From Singulisphaera sp. GP187 (lineage in GTDB: Bacteria > Planctomycetota > Phycisphaerae > Phycisphaerales > SM1A02): a stretch of 50,131 nucleotides of DNA. This document shows positions 1 to 10,315 of this stretch, in pieces. A program made the translations under genes and the position numbers. The stretch spans positions 1 through 50,131 of the forward strand of contig CAMDAQ010000002.1 in assembly GCA_945888705.1 (NCBI GenBank). Reading direction: 5' to 3'. The notes beneath the pieces were generated by a model. That model ran no database searches and was not told the DNA's origin. It saw only the letters and a program-made list of their open reading frames with translations. Within the stretch, counting starts at the first letter, position 1. Each line of letters starts with the position of its first letter.

Positions 1-89
1 CGCTCTCGATGGCGGCGGCGAGTTGATCGTCCAGCCTGGCTGACAACGGCATCGATGGCGGGTGCGCATCGATCGTGCAGCCTGGCTGA

Positions 90-440
90 CTACGGCTGGA
101 TGTCGTCGATCTGCTTCTGGATCTCGCGGTCGCGGGCTTCCATCTGATCGCGCACGTCGAGCGCCTTGTCGCGGGCCTTGCCCAGCACGCTGCTCGATTG
201 CCGCTTGCCGGTCGGCGCTGTGGGCGACTGCCCATTCGAGTGTGTTGCCGCGGTGGGCGAGGGGGACGCGGTGGCGGGTTTCGGCGTGGCGGTGCTGTAC
301 GTCGCGCCGTCATCGCAGCCTGCCACGGCGAGCACGATCACGGCGAGCACGATCACGGCGAGCATGGCGGCTGTGTCGATCGATCGACTGGTGGATCGAC
401 AGGTGGATCGGCTTGGCGCTCGGCTTGGGGATCGGCTCAT
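90..440 (-). CDS. small putative lipoprotein
   Basis: ORF with hydrophobic N-terminus MLAVIVLAVIVLAVAGC (lipobox-like AVAGC) and charged C-terminus; start at 440 or 365. Confidence 0.5.
   Translation of the reverse strand: MSRSPSRAPSRSTCRSTSRSIDTAAMLAVIVLAVIVLAVAGCDDGATYSTATPKPATASPSPTAATHSNGQSPTAPTGKRQSSSVLGKARDKALDVRDQMEARDREIQKQIDDIQP
324..365. repeat. 15-bp tandem repeat (cacggcgagcacgat, ~2.8 copies)
   Basis: Read directly; in-frame, encodes repeated AVIVL in the signal peptide of the 90..440 ORF. Confidence 0.9.
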
Positions 441-472
441 GGGTGGCCTTGTGCTTGGGGCGTGATGCAGGA

Positions 473-1594
473 TCAGGCGAGCCGATCGGGGTTGAGGCCA
501 AGCAGGTCGTCGACGACGAAGAGGCCATCGCGCCGGATGACCTGCCCGTCGAATTCGATGGTTCCGCCTCCGCACTCGGGCCGCTGGATGCAGACAAGGT
601 CCCAGTGGACCTGGCTTCGGTTGCCGTTCTCGGTTTCCTCGTAGCACTGGCCGGGCGTGAAGTGGAAGCTGCCGGCGATCTTCTCGTCGAACAGGATGTC
701 CTGCATCGGTTGCAGGATCATCGGGTTGAAGCCGAGCGCGAACTCGCCGATGTAGCGGGCGCCGGCATCGGCATCGAGGATCGCATTCAGCCGGGCTGCA
801 TCACCGTCGCACGTGGCGCGCTCGATGCGGCCCTTGCGGAACTCCAGGCGCACGTTGGCGAAGCTCGTGCCGTTGTAGATCGTCGGCGTGTTGTAATGCA
901 GCACGCCTTCCACGCTGTCGCGCACGGGAGCCGTGAAGCACTCGCCATCGGGGATGTTGCGGGATCCGCAGCAGGGCACGACGCCGATGCCCTTGATGCT
1001 GAAGGAAAGATCGGTGTCGCCCGGCCCCTTGATCCGCACGCGGTCGGTCGCCTTCATGCGCGCGACCAGCGGCGCGACGGCGCGTTCCATACGCGCGTAG
1101 TCGACGCAGCAGACGCGGAAGTAGAAGTCCTCGAAGTCACGCGTGCTCATGCGCGCGAGCTGGGCCATGCCGGGGCTTGGCCAGCGCAGCACCACCCACT
1201 TGGTGTGCTTGACGCGGCGTTCCATGTGGACGGGCTTGCCGTAGAGCGCACCGATGCGCTTGGTCTGGTCGTCGGAAACGCCGGCCATTTCGTTGGCGTT
1301 GGCTCCGCCGCGAAGGCCGACGTAGGCCTGCATGCGTTCCATGCGGAAGAGGTCGCAATCGGCCCACAGGCGCAATTGGTCCTCGGATGCGGCCTCGTTC
1401 AGGGCACGCATGATCCGCGGTGACCGCTCGGCCACGTGGGGATGGGCGCCCATGGCGCGCGCGGCCTCGACGAGCGACACGACCATCTCGTCGGGGATGT
1501 CGAAGGCCTCGATGAGGACATGCTCGCCCTTCTGCAGGTCGCAGGAGTGACGGCTGATGATGGTGGCCAGCTGGTCGAAGCGCGGATCGGTCAT
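473..1594 (-). CDS. aminopeptidase, M29-like (thermophilic metalloprotease family)
   Basis: Translation resembles M29 aminopeptidases (RIKGPGDTDLSFSIKG, GECFTAPVRDSVEGVLHYNTP, GEFALGFNP). Confidence 0.8.
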   Translation of the reverse strand: MTDPRFDQLATIISRHSCDLQKGEHVLIEAFDIPDEMVVSLVEAARAMGAHPHVAERSPRIMRALNEAASEDQLRLWADCDLFRMERMQAYVGLRGGANANEMAGVSDDQTKRIGALYGKPVHMERRVKHTKWVVLRWPSPGMAQLARMSTRDFEDFYFRVCCVDYARMERAVAPLVARMKATDRVRIKGPGDTDLSFSIKGIGVVPCCGSRNIPDGECFTAPVRDSVEGVLHYNTPTIYNGTSFANVRLEFRKGRIERATCDGDAARLNAILDADAGARYIGEFALGFNPMILQPMQDILFDEKIAGSFHFTPGQCYEETENGNRSQVHWDLVCIQRPECGGGTIEFDGQVIRRDGLFVVDDLLGLNPDRLA

Positions 1595-1603
1595 GCACCC
1601 ATG

Positions 1604-2650
1604 CTAGGGCGCACTTCGGGCCAGCATCGACCGCACGACCCCTGCAGCCCGCTCGATGGCGGCACGGTCGACATCCAGGTGGGTCACCGCGCGGATCCTG
1701 CGCGCCCCCATGGGAATCATGCGCACGCCGACGGCCGCGAGCCGCGTGCAGACCTCGGCGGCCGTGCCGAGTGAGGGGTCGATGGACAGGAAGACCATGT
1801 TGGTCTCGATGCCGTCGAGCCCCGGGTCGAGCCGCGTGCCCGGGATGCCCCCGAGCAGTGTGGCGAGGAGGCGGGCGTTGGCATGGTCCTCGGCGAGCCG
1901 CTCGACGTGATGATCGAGGGCGTGGATGCAGGCCGCCGCGAGCAGGCCGCTCTGGCGCATGCCGCCGCCGAACATCTTGCGGAAGCGACGCGCGCGCGTG
2001 ATGAGCGGGGCGGGCCCGCAGAGCGCGCTCCCCACCGGAGCGCCAAGACCCTTGCTGAAGCACACACTCACGGTGTCGGCGATCGAGGCGAACGACGCGA
2101 CGCTGTATCCCGCGGCGATCGACGCATTGAAGAGCCGTGCGCCATCGATGTGCACGGTCAGGCCCGCGGTGCGTGCGGCAGCGGCCACGGCCTGGGCTGC
2201 TTGGAGCGGCCACACGGTTCCGCCGGCGCGGTTCTGCGTGTTCTCGAGGACCAAGAGCCGCGAGCGGGGGGAGTGGATGTCGTGACCGCGGATGGCGGCA
2301 TGGACGGCATCGGCATCGAACTGCCCGCGTGCGCCCTCGAGCGAGCGGATCATGCAGCCGGAGAGCGCGGCCGGCGAGCCGGTCTCGTAGTGGATGATGT
2401 GGCTCTCGGCGTGCGCGACGATCTCGTCACCAGGCTCCGTGTGGCAGCGGATCGCCAACTGGTTCGCCATCGTGCCGCTGGGCGTGAACAGCGCGGCTTC
2501 CTTTCCAAGAAGCGCGGCGACCTTGGCTTCGAGTGCGTGCACGGTGGGCTCGTCGCCGAGCACGTCGTCGCCCAAGGGTGCAGCCATCATGGCCTGACGC
2601 ATCGCCGCGGTCGGCTGAGTCACGGTGTCGCTGCGCAGGTCGATGTCCAT
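1604..2650 (-). CDS. ltaE: low-specificity L-threonine aldolase / beta-eliminating lyase family
   Basis: [14 protein letters not shown] start, [36 protein letters not shown]-lysine region. Confidence 0.9.
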   Translation of the reverse strand: MDIDLRSDTVTQPTAAMRQAMMAAPLGDDVLGDEPTVHALEAKVAALLGKEAALFTPSGTMANQLAIRCHTEPGDEIVAHAESHIIHYETGSPAALSGCMIRSLEGARGQFDADAVHAAIRGHDIHSPRSRLLVLENTQNRAGGTVWPLQAAQAVAAAARTAGLTVHIDGARLFNASIAAGYSVASFASIADTVSVCFSKGLGAPVGSALCGPAPLITRARRFRKMFGGGMRQSGLLAAACIHALDHHVERLAEDHANARLLATLLGGIPGTRLDPGLDGIETNMVFLSIDPSLGTAAEVCTRLAAVGVRMIPMGARRIRAVTHLDVDRAAIERAAGVVRSMLARSAP

Positions 2651-2677
2651 GGCGCAAGTCTAGGGACCGCCGCGGTG

Positions 2678-3268
2678 CTACCACATCGAGGCGCGCGGTC
2701 GATCACGGAAGACGCGCGTCCAGACCAGCCGGTGGATCGCCCACGTGCCATCAGGGAGCTGACGCACCGTGATGATCCAGTCCGTGGGCACGGCACCCAT
2801 GCCGCCCATGCTGGCCGTCTCGGTGCTACAGGAGAGGTCGACGACCCCCATGCCGGCCTCGGTCCGTGCATCAAGCGTGGTGATCCGATTGGCCGCGATG
2901 CGATGCTTGCCGCGCAGGCTCGCCAGTCCGCGATCGATCTCCGCGAAGTCCATGCCGGGTGATTCGGCTGAGCCGTAATGGATCGATCCATCCCGATCGA
3001 AGCAGCCACGCATGCCGCCGAGGTTGGCGGTCTCGGCGGCGGAGACGAGCGTTCGGACCACGGCCTCGGCATGCTCGCCAGGCGTGATGATGAGGTGGTC
3101 GGCGATGGGAGCGGCGATCGCACCCACCACCAGCAGGGCAGCCACGATGAGCAAGCGAGCGATGCCCGTCTGTACGGCGAGCGCCGCCACCCCGGCCGCG
3201 AGGCCCGCCAAGACGATCGCCGTCGGCCACGCACCGGCGAAAAGATGGTTGTCGAACCAGTCGCCCAT
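2678..3268 (-). CDS. hypothetical membrane protein with SnoaL/NTF2-like C-terminal region
   Basis: Start MGDWFDNHLF; two N-terminal TM segments then a soluble domain (GCFDRDGSIHYG...). Confidence 0.55.
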   Translation of the reverse strand: MGDWFDNHLFAGAWPTAIVLAGLAAGVAALAVQTGIARLLIVAALLVVGAIAAPIADHLIITPGEHAEAVVRTLVSAAETANLGGMRGCFDRDGSIHYGSAESPGMDFAEIDRGLASLRGKHRIAANRITTLDARTEAGMGVVDLSCSTETASMGGMGAVPTDWIITVRQLPDGTWAIHRLVWTRVFRDRPRASMW

Positions 3269-3287
3269 CGTCCTACCATTGTTGCAG

Positions 3288-3983
3288 ATGACCGTGGAAC
3301 TGACCGTGGACTTCAGCGATCCGATCCCGATCTTCGCGCTCGGGTCGGTGGCCATGCTGCCGCATGCGGCGGTCCCGCTGCACATCTTCGAGCCCCGGTA
3401 CCGGCAGATGGTGCGCGACTGCCTCGCCGCTGCAGAGGACCGAGGACTGCTGCACGCAGGTGCCATCGCGCTGTCGAGCTGTCACGGCTCGCCCCGGCGC
3501 CTTCGCGACGTGGCATGCGTGGGCAAGCTCGTCCAGGTGCAACCCTTGGGCGATGGTCGATTCAACGTCGTGCTGCACGGCGTCACGCGAGCCCGCATGA
3601 TCGAGGCCGAGGCTCCCGAAGGCGACCGGCTCTACCACCAGGCGATGTTCGAACCCATGCGGCCCGAGGATCCGGGCGTCGCGCGCGGCGTGCGCCGTGA
3701 GCTGCATGGTGCGCTGTCGGATCCATCGCTGCGACGCTTCCACATGGTGGACCAGGTCTTGGGCATTGTCGCCAACGCCGAGATCCCCTCGCAGGTGGCC
3801 ATCGATGTCACGGGGGATACGCTGGTGCACGGCGACGAGGATCGCTACGCGCTCCTGGCCGCCGGCGACAGCCGGGCGCAGGGCACGATCATCTGGGACC
3901 ACGTCCAGCGCATGCGTGGCTTGGCGCGCGCGGCCGATCGCCAGTCGCATGGCCTCTGGCCGCGCGGGGCTTCCTGGAACTGA
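3288..3983 (+). CDS. LON peptidase substrate-binding domain protein
   Basis: PIFALGSVAMLPHAAVPLHIFEPRYRQMV is typical of the Lon N-terminal domain; no ATPase/protease domain. Confidence 0.85.
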   Translation: MTVELTVDFSDPIPIFALGSVAMLPHAAVPLHIFEPRYRQMVRDCLAAAEDRGLLHAGAIALSSCHGSPRRLRDVACVGKLVQVQPLGDGRFNVVLHGVTRARMIEAEAPEGDRLYHQAMFEPMRPEDPGVARGVRRELHGALSDPSLRRFHMVDQVLGIVANAEIPSQVAIDVTGDTLVHGDEDRYALLAAGDSRAQGTIIWDHVQRMRGLARAADRQSHGLWPRGASWN

Positions 3984-4060
3984 GCGAGGGACGTGGATCC
4001 ACACCAGCGGATCCAACGAACCCAACGCCACCGGACCGGACACCGCATCGCGAGGACACC

Positions 4061-4531
4061 ATGAGGCATTGGCTCTGCAAGAGCGAGGAAACCTGCTATT
4101 CGATCGCCGATCTCGAGCGCGACGGCCGTGCCGGGTGGGACAGCGTGCGCAACTACCAAGCCCGCAACTTCATGCGGGACCAGATGAAGGTCGGCGACCT
4201 GGTCCTGTACTACCACTCCAATGCCGATCCCACGGGGGTGGCCGGGATCGCGCGCGTGTCGAAGACGGGCGTGGCCGATCCGACCCAGTTCGATCCGCGC
4301 AGCGAGTTCCACGATCCAAAGTCGACCAAGGATGACCCGACCTGGATCATGGTCGAGGTGGAGTTCGTGGAACGATTCCGTGGGGTGGTGACGCTGGACG
4401 CCCTGCGCAAGGAGCCGACGCTGGCGGGCATGACGGTGCTGGCCCGGGGCAACCGGCTGAGCGTGATGCCCTGCGATCCTGATCACTTCAGGATCGTGCG
4501 GAGCATGGGGCGCGCGCTGGGGAAGCGGTAG
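4061..4531 (+). CDS. EVE domain-containing protein
   Basis: MRHWLCKSEETCYSIADLERDG...WDSVRNYQARNFMRDQMKVGDLVLYYHSN. Confidence 0.9.
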   Translation: MRHWLCKSEETCYSIADLERDGRAGWDSVRNYQARNFMRDQMKVGDLVLYYHSNADPTGVAGIARVSKTGVADPTQFDPRSEFHDPKSTKDDPTWIMVEVEFVERFRGVVTLDALRKEPTLAGMTVLARGNRLSVMPCDPDHFRIVRSMGRALGKR

Positions 4532-4564
4532 GATCCGTCCGCACTCCGGTGCAGGAGGTCCGCA

Positions 4565-5131
4565 ATGGGCATTGCCTTGGTGGTGATCGTTGGAGCCGTG
4601 CTGGCGTTCGTGGTCGTGGTCGCCCTGTGGGTGATCGGTGTCTACAACGGCCTGCAGCGCGCGCGCGTGGCGACGGAGGGTGCCTTCAGCGGCATCGACG
4701 TGAGCCTGAAGAAGCGCCACGATCTCGTGCCTAACCTGGTCGAGACGGTGAAGGGCTATGCCGCGCACGAGAAGGGTGCCCTCGAGGCCGTGATGAAGGC
4801 TCGCGCTTCGGCGATGGGTGCTGGTTCGGTCGATGAGCGCATCGGTGCCGAGCAGCAGCTCACCGGCGCGCTCGGTCGCTTGCTCGCCGTGGCCGAGGCC
4901 TATCCCGATCTCAAGGCCAACCAGAACTTCCTGCAGCTGCAGGGCGCGCTGGGCCAGCTCGAAGGCGAGATCGCCTTCGCGCGCACCGGCTACAACGGCA
5001 AGGCCGGCGACTTCAACACGCAGCTGGCCGTCTTCCCCAACAACGTGATCGCCGGCATCTTCCGCTTCCAGCCCTTCCGCTTCTTCGAGGTGGGCGAGGG
5101 CGAGCGCGAGGCACCCAAGGTCAGGTTCTGA
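4565..5131 (+). CDS. lemA: LemA family protein
   Basis: N-terminal TM, VYNGLQRARVATEGAFSGIDVSLKKRHDLVPNLVETVKGYAAHE; GGAGG SD upstream. Confidence 0.95.
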   Translation: MGIALVVIVGAVLAFVVVVALWVIGVYNGLQRARVATEGAFSGIDVSLKKRHDLVPNLVETVKGYAAHEKGALEAVMKARASAMGAGSVDERIGAEQQLTGALGRLLAVAEAYPDLKANQNFLQLQGALGQLEGEIAFARTGYNGKAGDFNTQLAVFPNNVIAGIFRFQPFRFFEVGEGEREAPKVRF

Positions 5132-5147
5132 CTCCGGGCGGCCACGG

Positions 5148-6191
5148 ATGGCACGAGAACGCATCGTCGAGGCGGCGCAGCAAGGTCGCGACCGCGAGCC
5201 CGAGGCCGTGGCCGGACCGGCGCTCCGTCCGCAGCAGCTCGCGGAGTACATCGGGCAGCCTGACCTGAAGGAGCGGCTGTCGATCGCCATCGATGCCGCG
5301 CGCGCCCGCACGGCGCCCATGGAGCACGTGCTGCTGCACGGCCCGCCGGGGCTGGGCAAGACCACGCTTGCGCACGTGATCGCCAACGAGATGGGCAGCC
5401 GTGCCTACGTGACGAGCGGTCCGGCGCTGACGAAGGCGGCGGACCTGATCGGCACGCTCACGAAGATGGAGGAGCGTGACGTGCTCTTCATCGACGAGAT
5501 CCATCGGCTTCCCGCGGCGGTCGAGGAGTACATCTATCCGGCCATGGAGGACTTCCGCATCGACTTCACGGTCGACAGCGGGATGCATGCGCGCGTCGTG
5601 ACGGTGGCGCTCAAGCCGTTCACGCTCATCGGCGCGACCACGCGGCCTGGCCTGCTCACGCAAGCGCTGCGCAATCGCTTCGGCATCGCGCACCATCTGG
5701 GGTTCTACGGCGCGGCGGAGCTCGTCGAGATCCTGCGCCGCGCTGCTGGCCTGCAGGGCATGCGGGGGATACCCGAGGGCGCGCTTGATCGCCTGGCCGG
5801 GCGCAGCCGAGGGACGCCTCGCATCGCGCTGCGCTTGCTGCGTCGCGTGCGCGACTTCGCGCAGGTGCGCCGTGGCGGCGCGCTCGATCTGGCTGCCGTC
5901 GACGAGGCGCTTGAGCTCGAAGGCATCGATGCACTGGGGCTCGATGCGCTCGACCGTGCATACGTGCAGGCCCTTGCGGGGGTGTACGGCTGCGGCCCAG
6001 CGGGCGTCGAAGCGATCGCCGCGAGCATGGGCGAGGATGCCGGCACGCTTGAGGACGTGGTCGAGCCGTATCTCTTGCAGCTGGGGTTTGTCGCGCGCAC
6101 GCGGCAGGGTCGGCGCCTGACCAAGGCGGCGTGCGATCATGTCGGCGCCACGTGGAAGGGGCCGGCTGACGGCGGACTCTTCGAAGGCTGA
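5148..6191 (+). CDS. ruvB: Holliday junction branch migration DNA helicase RuvB
   Basis: Walker A GPPGLGKTTLAHVIANE, LFIDEIHRL, GATTRPGLLT; full length. Confidence 0.97.
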   Translation: MARERIVEAAQQGRDREPEAVAGPALRPQQLAEYIGQPDLKERLSIAIDAARARTAPMEHVLLHGPPGLGKTTLAHVIANEMGSRAYVTSGPALTKAADLIGTLTKMEERDVLFIDEIHRLPAAVEEYIYPAMEDFRIDFTVDSGMHARVVTVALKPFTLIGATTRPGLLTQALRNRFGIAHHLGFYGAAELVEILRRAAGLQGMRGIPEGALDRLAGRSRGTPRIALRLLRRVRDFAQVRRGGALDLAAVDEALELEGIDALGLDALDRAYVQALAGVYGCGPAGVEAIAASMGEDAGTLEDVVEPYLLQLGFVARTRQGRRLTKAACDHVGATWKGPADGGLFEG

Positions 6192-6201
6192 CCTCCCGGC
6201 G

Positions 6202-6236
6202 GGGTGGCGTGCCACCCGCTCAAGCCGCAGGGCTTG
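6202..6236. terminator. tandem hairpins between convergent ruvB and lptD-like gene
   Basis: gggtggc-gt-gccaccc (6202-6217) and caagcc-gcag-ggcttg (6221-6236); no U-tract. Confidence 0.45.
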
Positions 6237-6253
6237 GTGAACCAGCCGATCGT

Positions 6254-9200
6254 TCAGCGGCCGCCGAGCGAGGAGTTCTGGGCGAAGGCGGAATTGAGGG
6301 CCGATCCGAGATCGGCACTGTTGCCGCCGAGCGAGACGCCGAGACCGAAGGAATAGGCATCGGTGATCAGGTCGTAGCCACCGTTGATCGTGACCGCGAA
6401 GTCGGGGAACTGCCGCGTGATCGAGCCGGTGGCGCTGCGGAAGGTCTCGGCAAGGAAGTCGTACTGGCCCGCGAGCGCGATGTTGTAGTTCTCGCTGACC
6501 CGGTACTGCATGCCGCCCTGCAGCAGTTCGTCATCGGGATAGAGCCCGGTGTCGTCGAAGGTATTGACGTAGCGGTACTCGGTGTACCACGTGACCGCGG
6601 GCGACTGCGTGATGCGGAAGCCGACGGAGCCCTGCGCAAGGTCGTCGCCCTGGCTGTCGCGATCCTCGAGCATCCACGTCACCATGCCGTAGAGACCGAG
6701 CGCATCGCCGAGCGCCCACGTGCCGTTGCCGTAGAGGTGATCGCCCCACTGGCTGTACTCCGGGCGCCACGCGTAGAAGCTGGGCATGGGGCTCTGGAAG
6801 TTCTTGAGGCCGAACGTGTCGCCCGGCGTGGTGGTGCGCTGCAGGTCGTTGCTGCGGTCATCGACGACGACCCCCGCATCGACCGTGACCCAATCCACGC
6901 TCTGCCAGTTGCCGGGGCCGCCGCGCATGGTCTGCAGCCGCTGGTCCAAGCCGGCCTGGCCGACCGCGCCGCCGGACCAGCCTTCCCACTCCTGGTCGTA
7001 GATAGGGTAGTTCGTGAGGTCGTTCGAATCCCAGCCGTACCACGCCGTGCCGTAGGGCTTGATGACGTGGCGCAGCCGCTCGAGGTCGAGCAGCCGGCTG
7101 CGCACGGTGTCGTAGGACGCGGTCAGCGTGGTGCTGGCCCGCACGCCACCAGAGAGGAGCCCGCGGAACGAATCGGACTCCGATGAGTAGTCCTTGAAGT
7201 CATCGAAGAAGTAGCCGATCCCGTTGCCGGCGGCGAAGGGCGTGACGCGCGCATCGCCGACATCGAGCGGAAGGGCGAACTCCTGGCGGGTCGCCACGCG
7301 GCCGCGGATGTTGGAGTCGTAGCCGGCGCCCTCGTACGCCTCGCGGATGTTCTGCGTGGCGGCGAAGGCCGGGTTGATGCTGATGGCATCGGGGTCGGCG
7401 CCGATCTCCGCGCTGTCGGTGTCCTGCAGGTTCAGCGACATCATCGAGCCCGTGTACTCGCTCGACCACGTGACCGAGCTGCCGAAGATGCGATCGCCGA
7501 ATCGGCGGTAGTTGAGCTCGGGATACTTCTCGGTGGTGTACGGGCGGCTGGCCAGCTGCCACATGGTGCTCACCCAGTCGTTCGCGCTGATCGATGCGCC
7601 GAAGTCGAAGATCGAGTTGTCGCTGGACGAGGTCGTCCACGCGGAGGTCTCGTAGGGGCGGCGCTCCTGATAGTCGTCAGGGCGGAAGATGCTCACCAGG
7701 GTCGGATCGCTCTGCACACCGAGTTGCAGCTTCGTGTCGGCATCGGGCGAGGACTGCAGCACCCAATCGGCGGTGACCATGCCGCGCCACTCGTTGGCGC
7801 TGGTGACGAAGCCGGCGTTGGCGGTCTGTTCGGGGTTCAGGAAGTCGTAGACGCCGAAGAAGTCAGCGTTCCACGCACCGCCGGCATCACCCTTCATGCG
7901 CAGGTCGGCGTTGACGCCGTACTCCGATTGCACGCCGGCTTCGAGCGTCGCATCGAGGCCCGGCTCGGGCTTGAGCCCAAGAAGTACGAAGGGATCAAGT
8001 TCGACGCCGAAGACCGTTCCCTCGGGGTCGCCGTAGCCGAGCTGCACGCCCTTGATCGGCAGGCGATCGAGCGAGCCCTGCACCGTGGGCATCCAGAAGA
8101 ACGGGATGCGGCCCATGCGACCGGTCACGTCATCCGCGATGACGAACGAGTCGCCGGCGGCGGTTTGCGTGACGGTCGCACGCGAGACGCCGACCGAGAG
8201 GTGCGGCACGAAGAACTCGCTGTTGGACAGCGTGGACTCGCCCACGCGCCACTGGCGGCCGGCGACTTGCTGCATCTCGGCGGCACGCGCCACCAGCAGC
8301 TGTCCCTTGCGGTCGACGGTCCGCAGTACGGCATCGGCGGCGTACGCCTTGTTGCGCACGAGGTCGTAGTACACGTGCCGGCAACGGATGGTGTACTGGA
8401 AGTCGGTCGCGACGACGTCGCCTTCGAGGTAGATGCCGACGATGTCAAGCGCGCTGATCGTGGTCGCGGGCGAGGCATCCTTGCCCTTGGCCTTCAGGGC
8501 GGCGAGGGTGCCGGGTTCGAGGAACACCACGCCGCTTTCGGCCGAGAGCTGCAGGTCGCGCGGGCCGTCGTCGGTCTGCATGCCGGTGGCATCGATCTGC
8601 ACGCCACCGGTGATCGTGACCGAATCGGTCGCGGCATCAAACGTGATCGATCCGCCGAACCAACTCACCGTGGCCGATCCGGCGATGATCGGCACGGTGC
8701 CGGTGTCGGCGGCGCGGATCGTGACTGGAGGCAGCGGCGTTGCATCGGTGCTGGCCTTGATCGGTGCGCCCACGGCGATCGGAGTCTCGGGCGGCTTGGG
8801 CGTGACGTCGATGTCGGGGCGTTGCTCGAGGACGGGCGCACTCGTGGCGATCGTGCGAAGGTGACGCTGCAGGCGCGCGACGCCCTTGCCCAGTTCAGGC
8901 TTGCCGGCCGGCGGGCCGCGATCAGTGAGCACGGTCGTGAGCTCGACGGCGCCGCGCGTGCTGCCGGTCACCAGCAGTTCCTTGCCGCCCGCGCCCATGC
9001 CCGCGTAACGCGTCGGCTCGCTGGCGACTGGGAAGTAGACGGCATATTGCGTGATGAGCCCGCCGGCAGAGGGAATCCGATTGATCCAGACCGCCGCCGC
9101 CGGGGCACTGAAGGCGTACTCGCCAAGATCGATCGACACGTCGCCCTCGAGCCAGAGGCGCTTGGTGTCGAGTGACGTCCACTCCCAGCGGCGCTCCGCT

Positions 9201-9343
9201 GAGATCCGCAGACCGCCCTCGACGGGCTCGACCGGCAGCACGAAACCCGCCAGCGATTCACCGTTCACCACAAGGTCAACCTGCTGCGCCAAGGCCACCG
9301 GACCGAAGGCCAACGGGAGCAGGAGGACCAGGGCAGTGCGCAT
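6254..9343 (-). CDS. LptD/OstA-like outer-membrane protein
   Basis: Signal peptide MRTALVLLLPLAFGPVALAQ, OstA-like region, long aromatic-alternating beta-barrel-like C-terminus (WYTEYRYVNTFDDTGLYPDDELLQGGMQYRVSENYNIALAGQYDF). Confidence 0.7.
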   Translation of the reverse strand: MRTALVLLLPLAFGPVALAQQVDLVVNGESLAGFVLPVEPVEGGLRISAERRWEWTSLDTKRLWLEGDVSIDLGEYAFSAPAAAVWINRIPSAGGLITQYAVYFPVASEPTRYAGMGAGGKELLVTGSTRGAVELTTVLTDRGPPAGKPELGKGVARLQRHLRTIATSAPVLEQRPDIDVTPKPPETPIAVGAPIKASTDATPLPPVTIRAADTGTVPIIAGSATVSWFGGSITFDAATDSVTITGGVQIDATGMQTDDGPRDLQLSAESGVVFLEPGTLAALKAKGKDASPATTISALDIVGIYLEGDVVATDFQYTIRCRHVYYDLVRNKAYAADAVLRTVDRKGQLLVARAAEMQQVAGRQWRVGESTLSNSEFFVPHLSVGVSRATVTQTAAGDSFVIADDVTGRMGRIPFFWMPTVQGSLDRLPIKGVQLGYGDPEGTVFGVELDPFVLLGLKPEPGLDATLEAGVQSEYGVNADLRMKGDAGGAWNADFFGVYDFLNPEQTANAGFVTSANEWRGMVTADWVLQSSPDADTKLQLGVQSDPTLVSIFRPDDYQERRPYETSAWTTSSSDNSIFDFGASISANDWVSTMWQLASRPYTTEKYPELNYRRFGDRIFGSSVTWSSEYTGSMMSLNLQDTDSAEIGADPDAISINPAFAATQNIREAYEGAGYDSNIRGRVATRQEFALPLDVGDARVTPFAAGNGIGYFFDDFKDYSSESDSFRGLLSGGVRASTTLTASYDTVRSRLLDLERLRHVIKPYGTAWYGWDSNDLTNYPIYDQEWEGWSGGAVGQAGLDQRLQTMRGGPGNWQSVDWVTVDAGVVVDDRSNDLQRTTTPGDTFGLKNFQSPMPSFYAWRPEYSQWGDHLYGNGTWALGDALGLYGMVTWMLEDRDSQGDDLAQGSVGFRITQSPAVTWYTEYRYVNTFDDTGLYPDDELLQGGMQYRVSENYNIALAGQYDFLAETFRSATGSITRQFPDFAVTINGGYDLITDAYSFGLGVSLGGNSADLGSALNSAFAQNSSLGGR

Positions 9344-9357
9344 GCCGCGATGGTAGT

Positions 9358-10308
9358 TCAAGGCTGGTAGTCGAGTGGTCGCGCCAGGTGGAGGCCGGTC
9401 CGTACGCCCGCGTCGACCAGCGCCAGCGCCATCGCGGCACCTGCGAAGCTCGCAGCGGCCTCGGCCCGACCCATGCACAGGAACCATGCCGAGGGCATCA
9501 GGGCCTGCGTGAGGGTCGCCAGTCGCGCGAAGCGATCGGCCTGGCGCGGCGCGCCGCTGGTCGCGCGCCGCATCGCCATGGACACGGTCGCGAACGCGAT
9601 GAGCAGGATGATCGCGACGAGGATCCCCTCGCGAGGATGGTCGAAGCCGATCATCGGATCGAGGGTCTGGGGCGCGATCCACCACGTGAGCACGGCCGAC
9701 CAGGCTGCCCACAGCGCTGTGGCGACGAGCATGCCGCGGACCGTTGCGGCCGGCCGTTTCTGGCGCAGCCGATGCACGATGCCCGCCACGATCGCGGTGA
9801 AGGTCATCGAGAACCAGAAGGGCAGCAGCACGCCTGGGTGCTGGTCGGGCACAAGCATGTGGAGCGCACCGATGGCACCCAGGCTCACGAATCCGAAGGC
9901 TGGGATGAACTTGGCGAGCACGTTGTAGGCCACGATGCCGCCAGCGGCGAGACCGGCCACCAGCATGCCGCTGCGACCGAACTGGGATGCGGCAGCGAGT
10001 GCGGCGAGGAGGCTGATCACGGCCAGCACAGCCAGCCACTGCACCGAGAGCAGCCAGCGGCCCTGCCGCTCGGTGGCAAAGGCGCGATCGTGCTTGCGAT
10101 CGAGCACGTCGTTCATGGCGACGCCGAAGACGAAGAGCCCGAGCGAGACCACGCTCATGGCGAGCAGCAGCGCGGTGAGGTCCCCCTCAAGCCGGCCGGC
10201 ACGGTGAGCGATGGCGACGGCGAACCATCCTTCGGCCATGGCCCCGTAGGCCAGTCCGGCCCGCGCGGCCTGGACCCCTGCGGCAAGGCGGCGCAGCGCT
10301 GCGTGCAT
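9358..10308 (-). CDS. UbiA-family prenyltransferase
   Basis: Polytopic; NDVLDRKHDRAFATERQGR matches the NDxxDxxxD signature. Confidence 0.85.
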   Translation of the reverse strand: MHAALRRLAAGVQAARAGLAYGAMAEGWFAVAIAHRAGRLEGDLTALLLAMSVVSLGLFVFGVAMNDVLDRKHDRAFATERQGRWLLSVQWLAVLAVISLLAALAAASQFGRSGMLVAGLAAGGIVAYNVLAKFIPAFGFVSLGAIGALHMLVPDQHPGVLLPFWFSMTFTAIVAGIVHRLRQKRPAATVRGMLVATALWAAWSAVLTWWIAPQTLDPMIGFDHPREGILVAIILLIAFATVSMAMRRATSGAPRQADRFARLATLTQALMPSAWFLCMGRAEAAASFAGAAMALALVDAGVRTGLHLARPLDYQP

Positions 10309-10315
10309 GATGGCG

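Noticed and set aside
9344-10039. N-terminal extension of the 1261-aa minus ORF
   Set aside because: Low-complexity Arg/Pro-rich and overlaps the UbiA-family CDS in another frame; signal peptide starts at 9343
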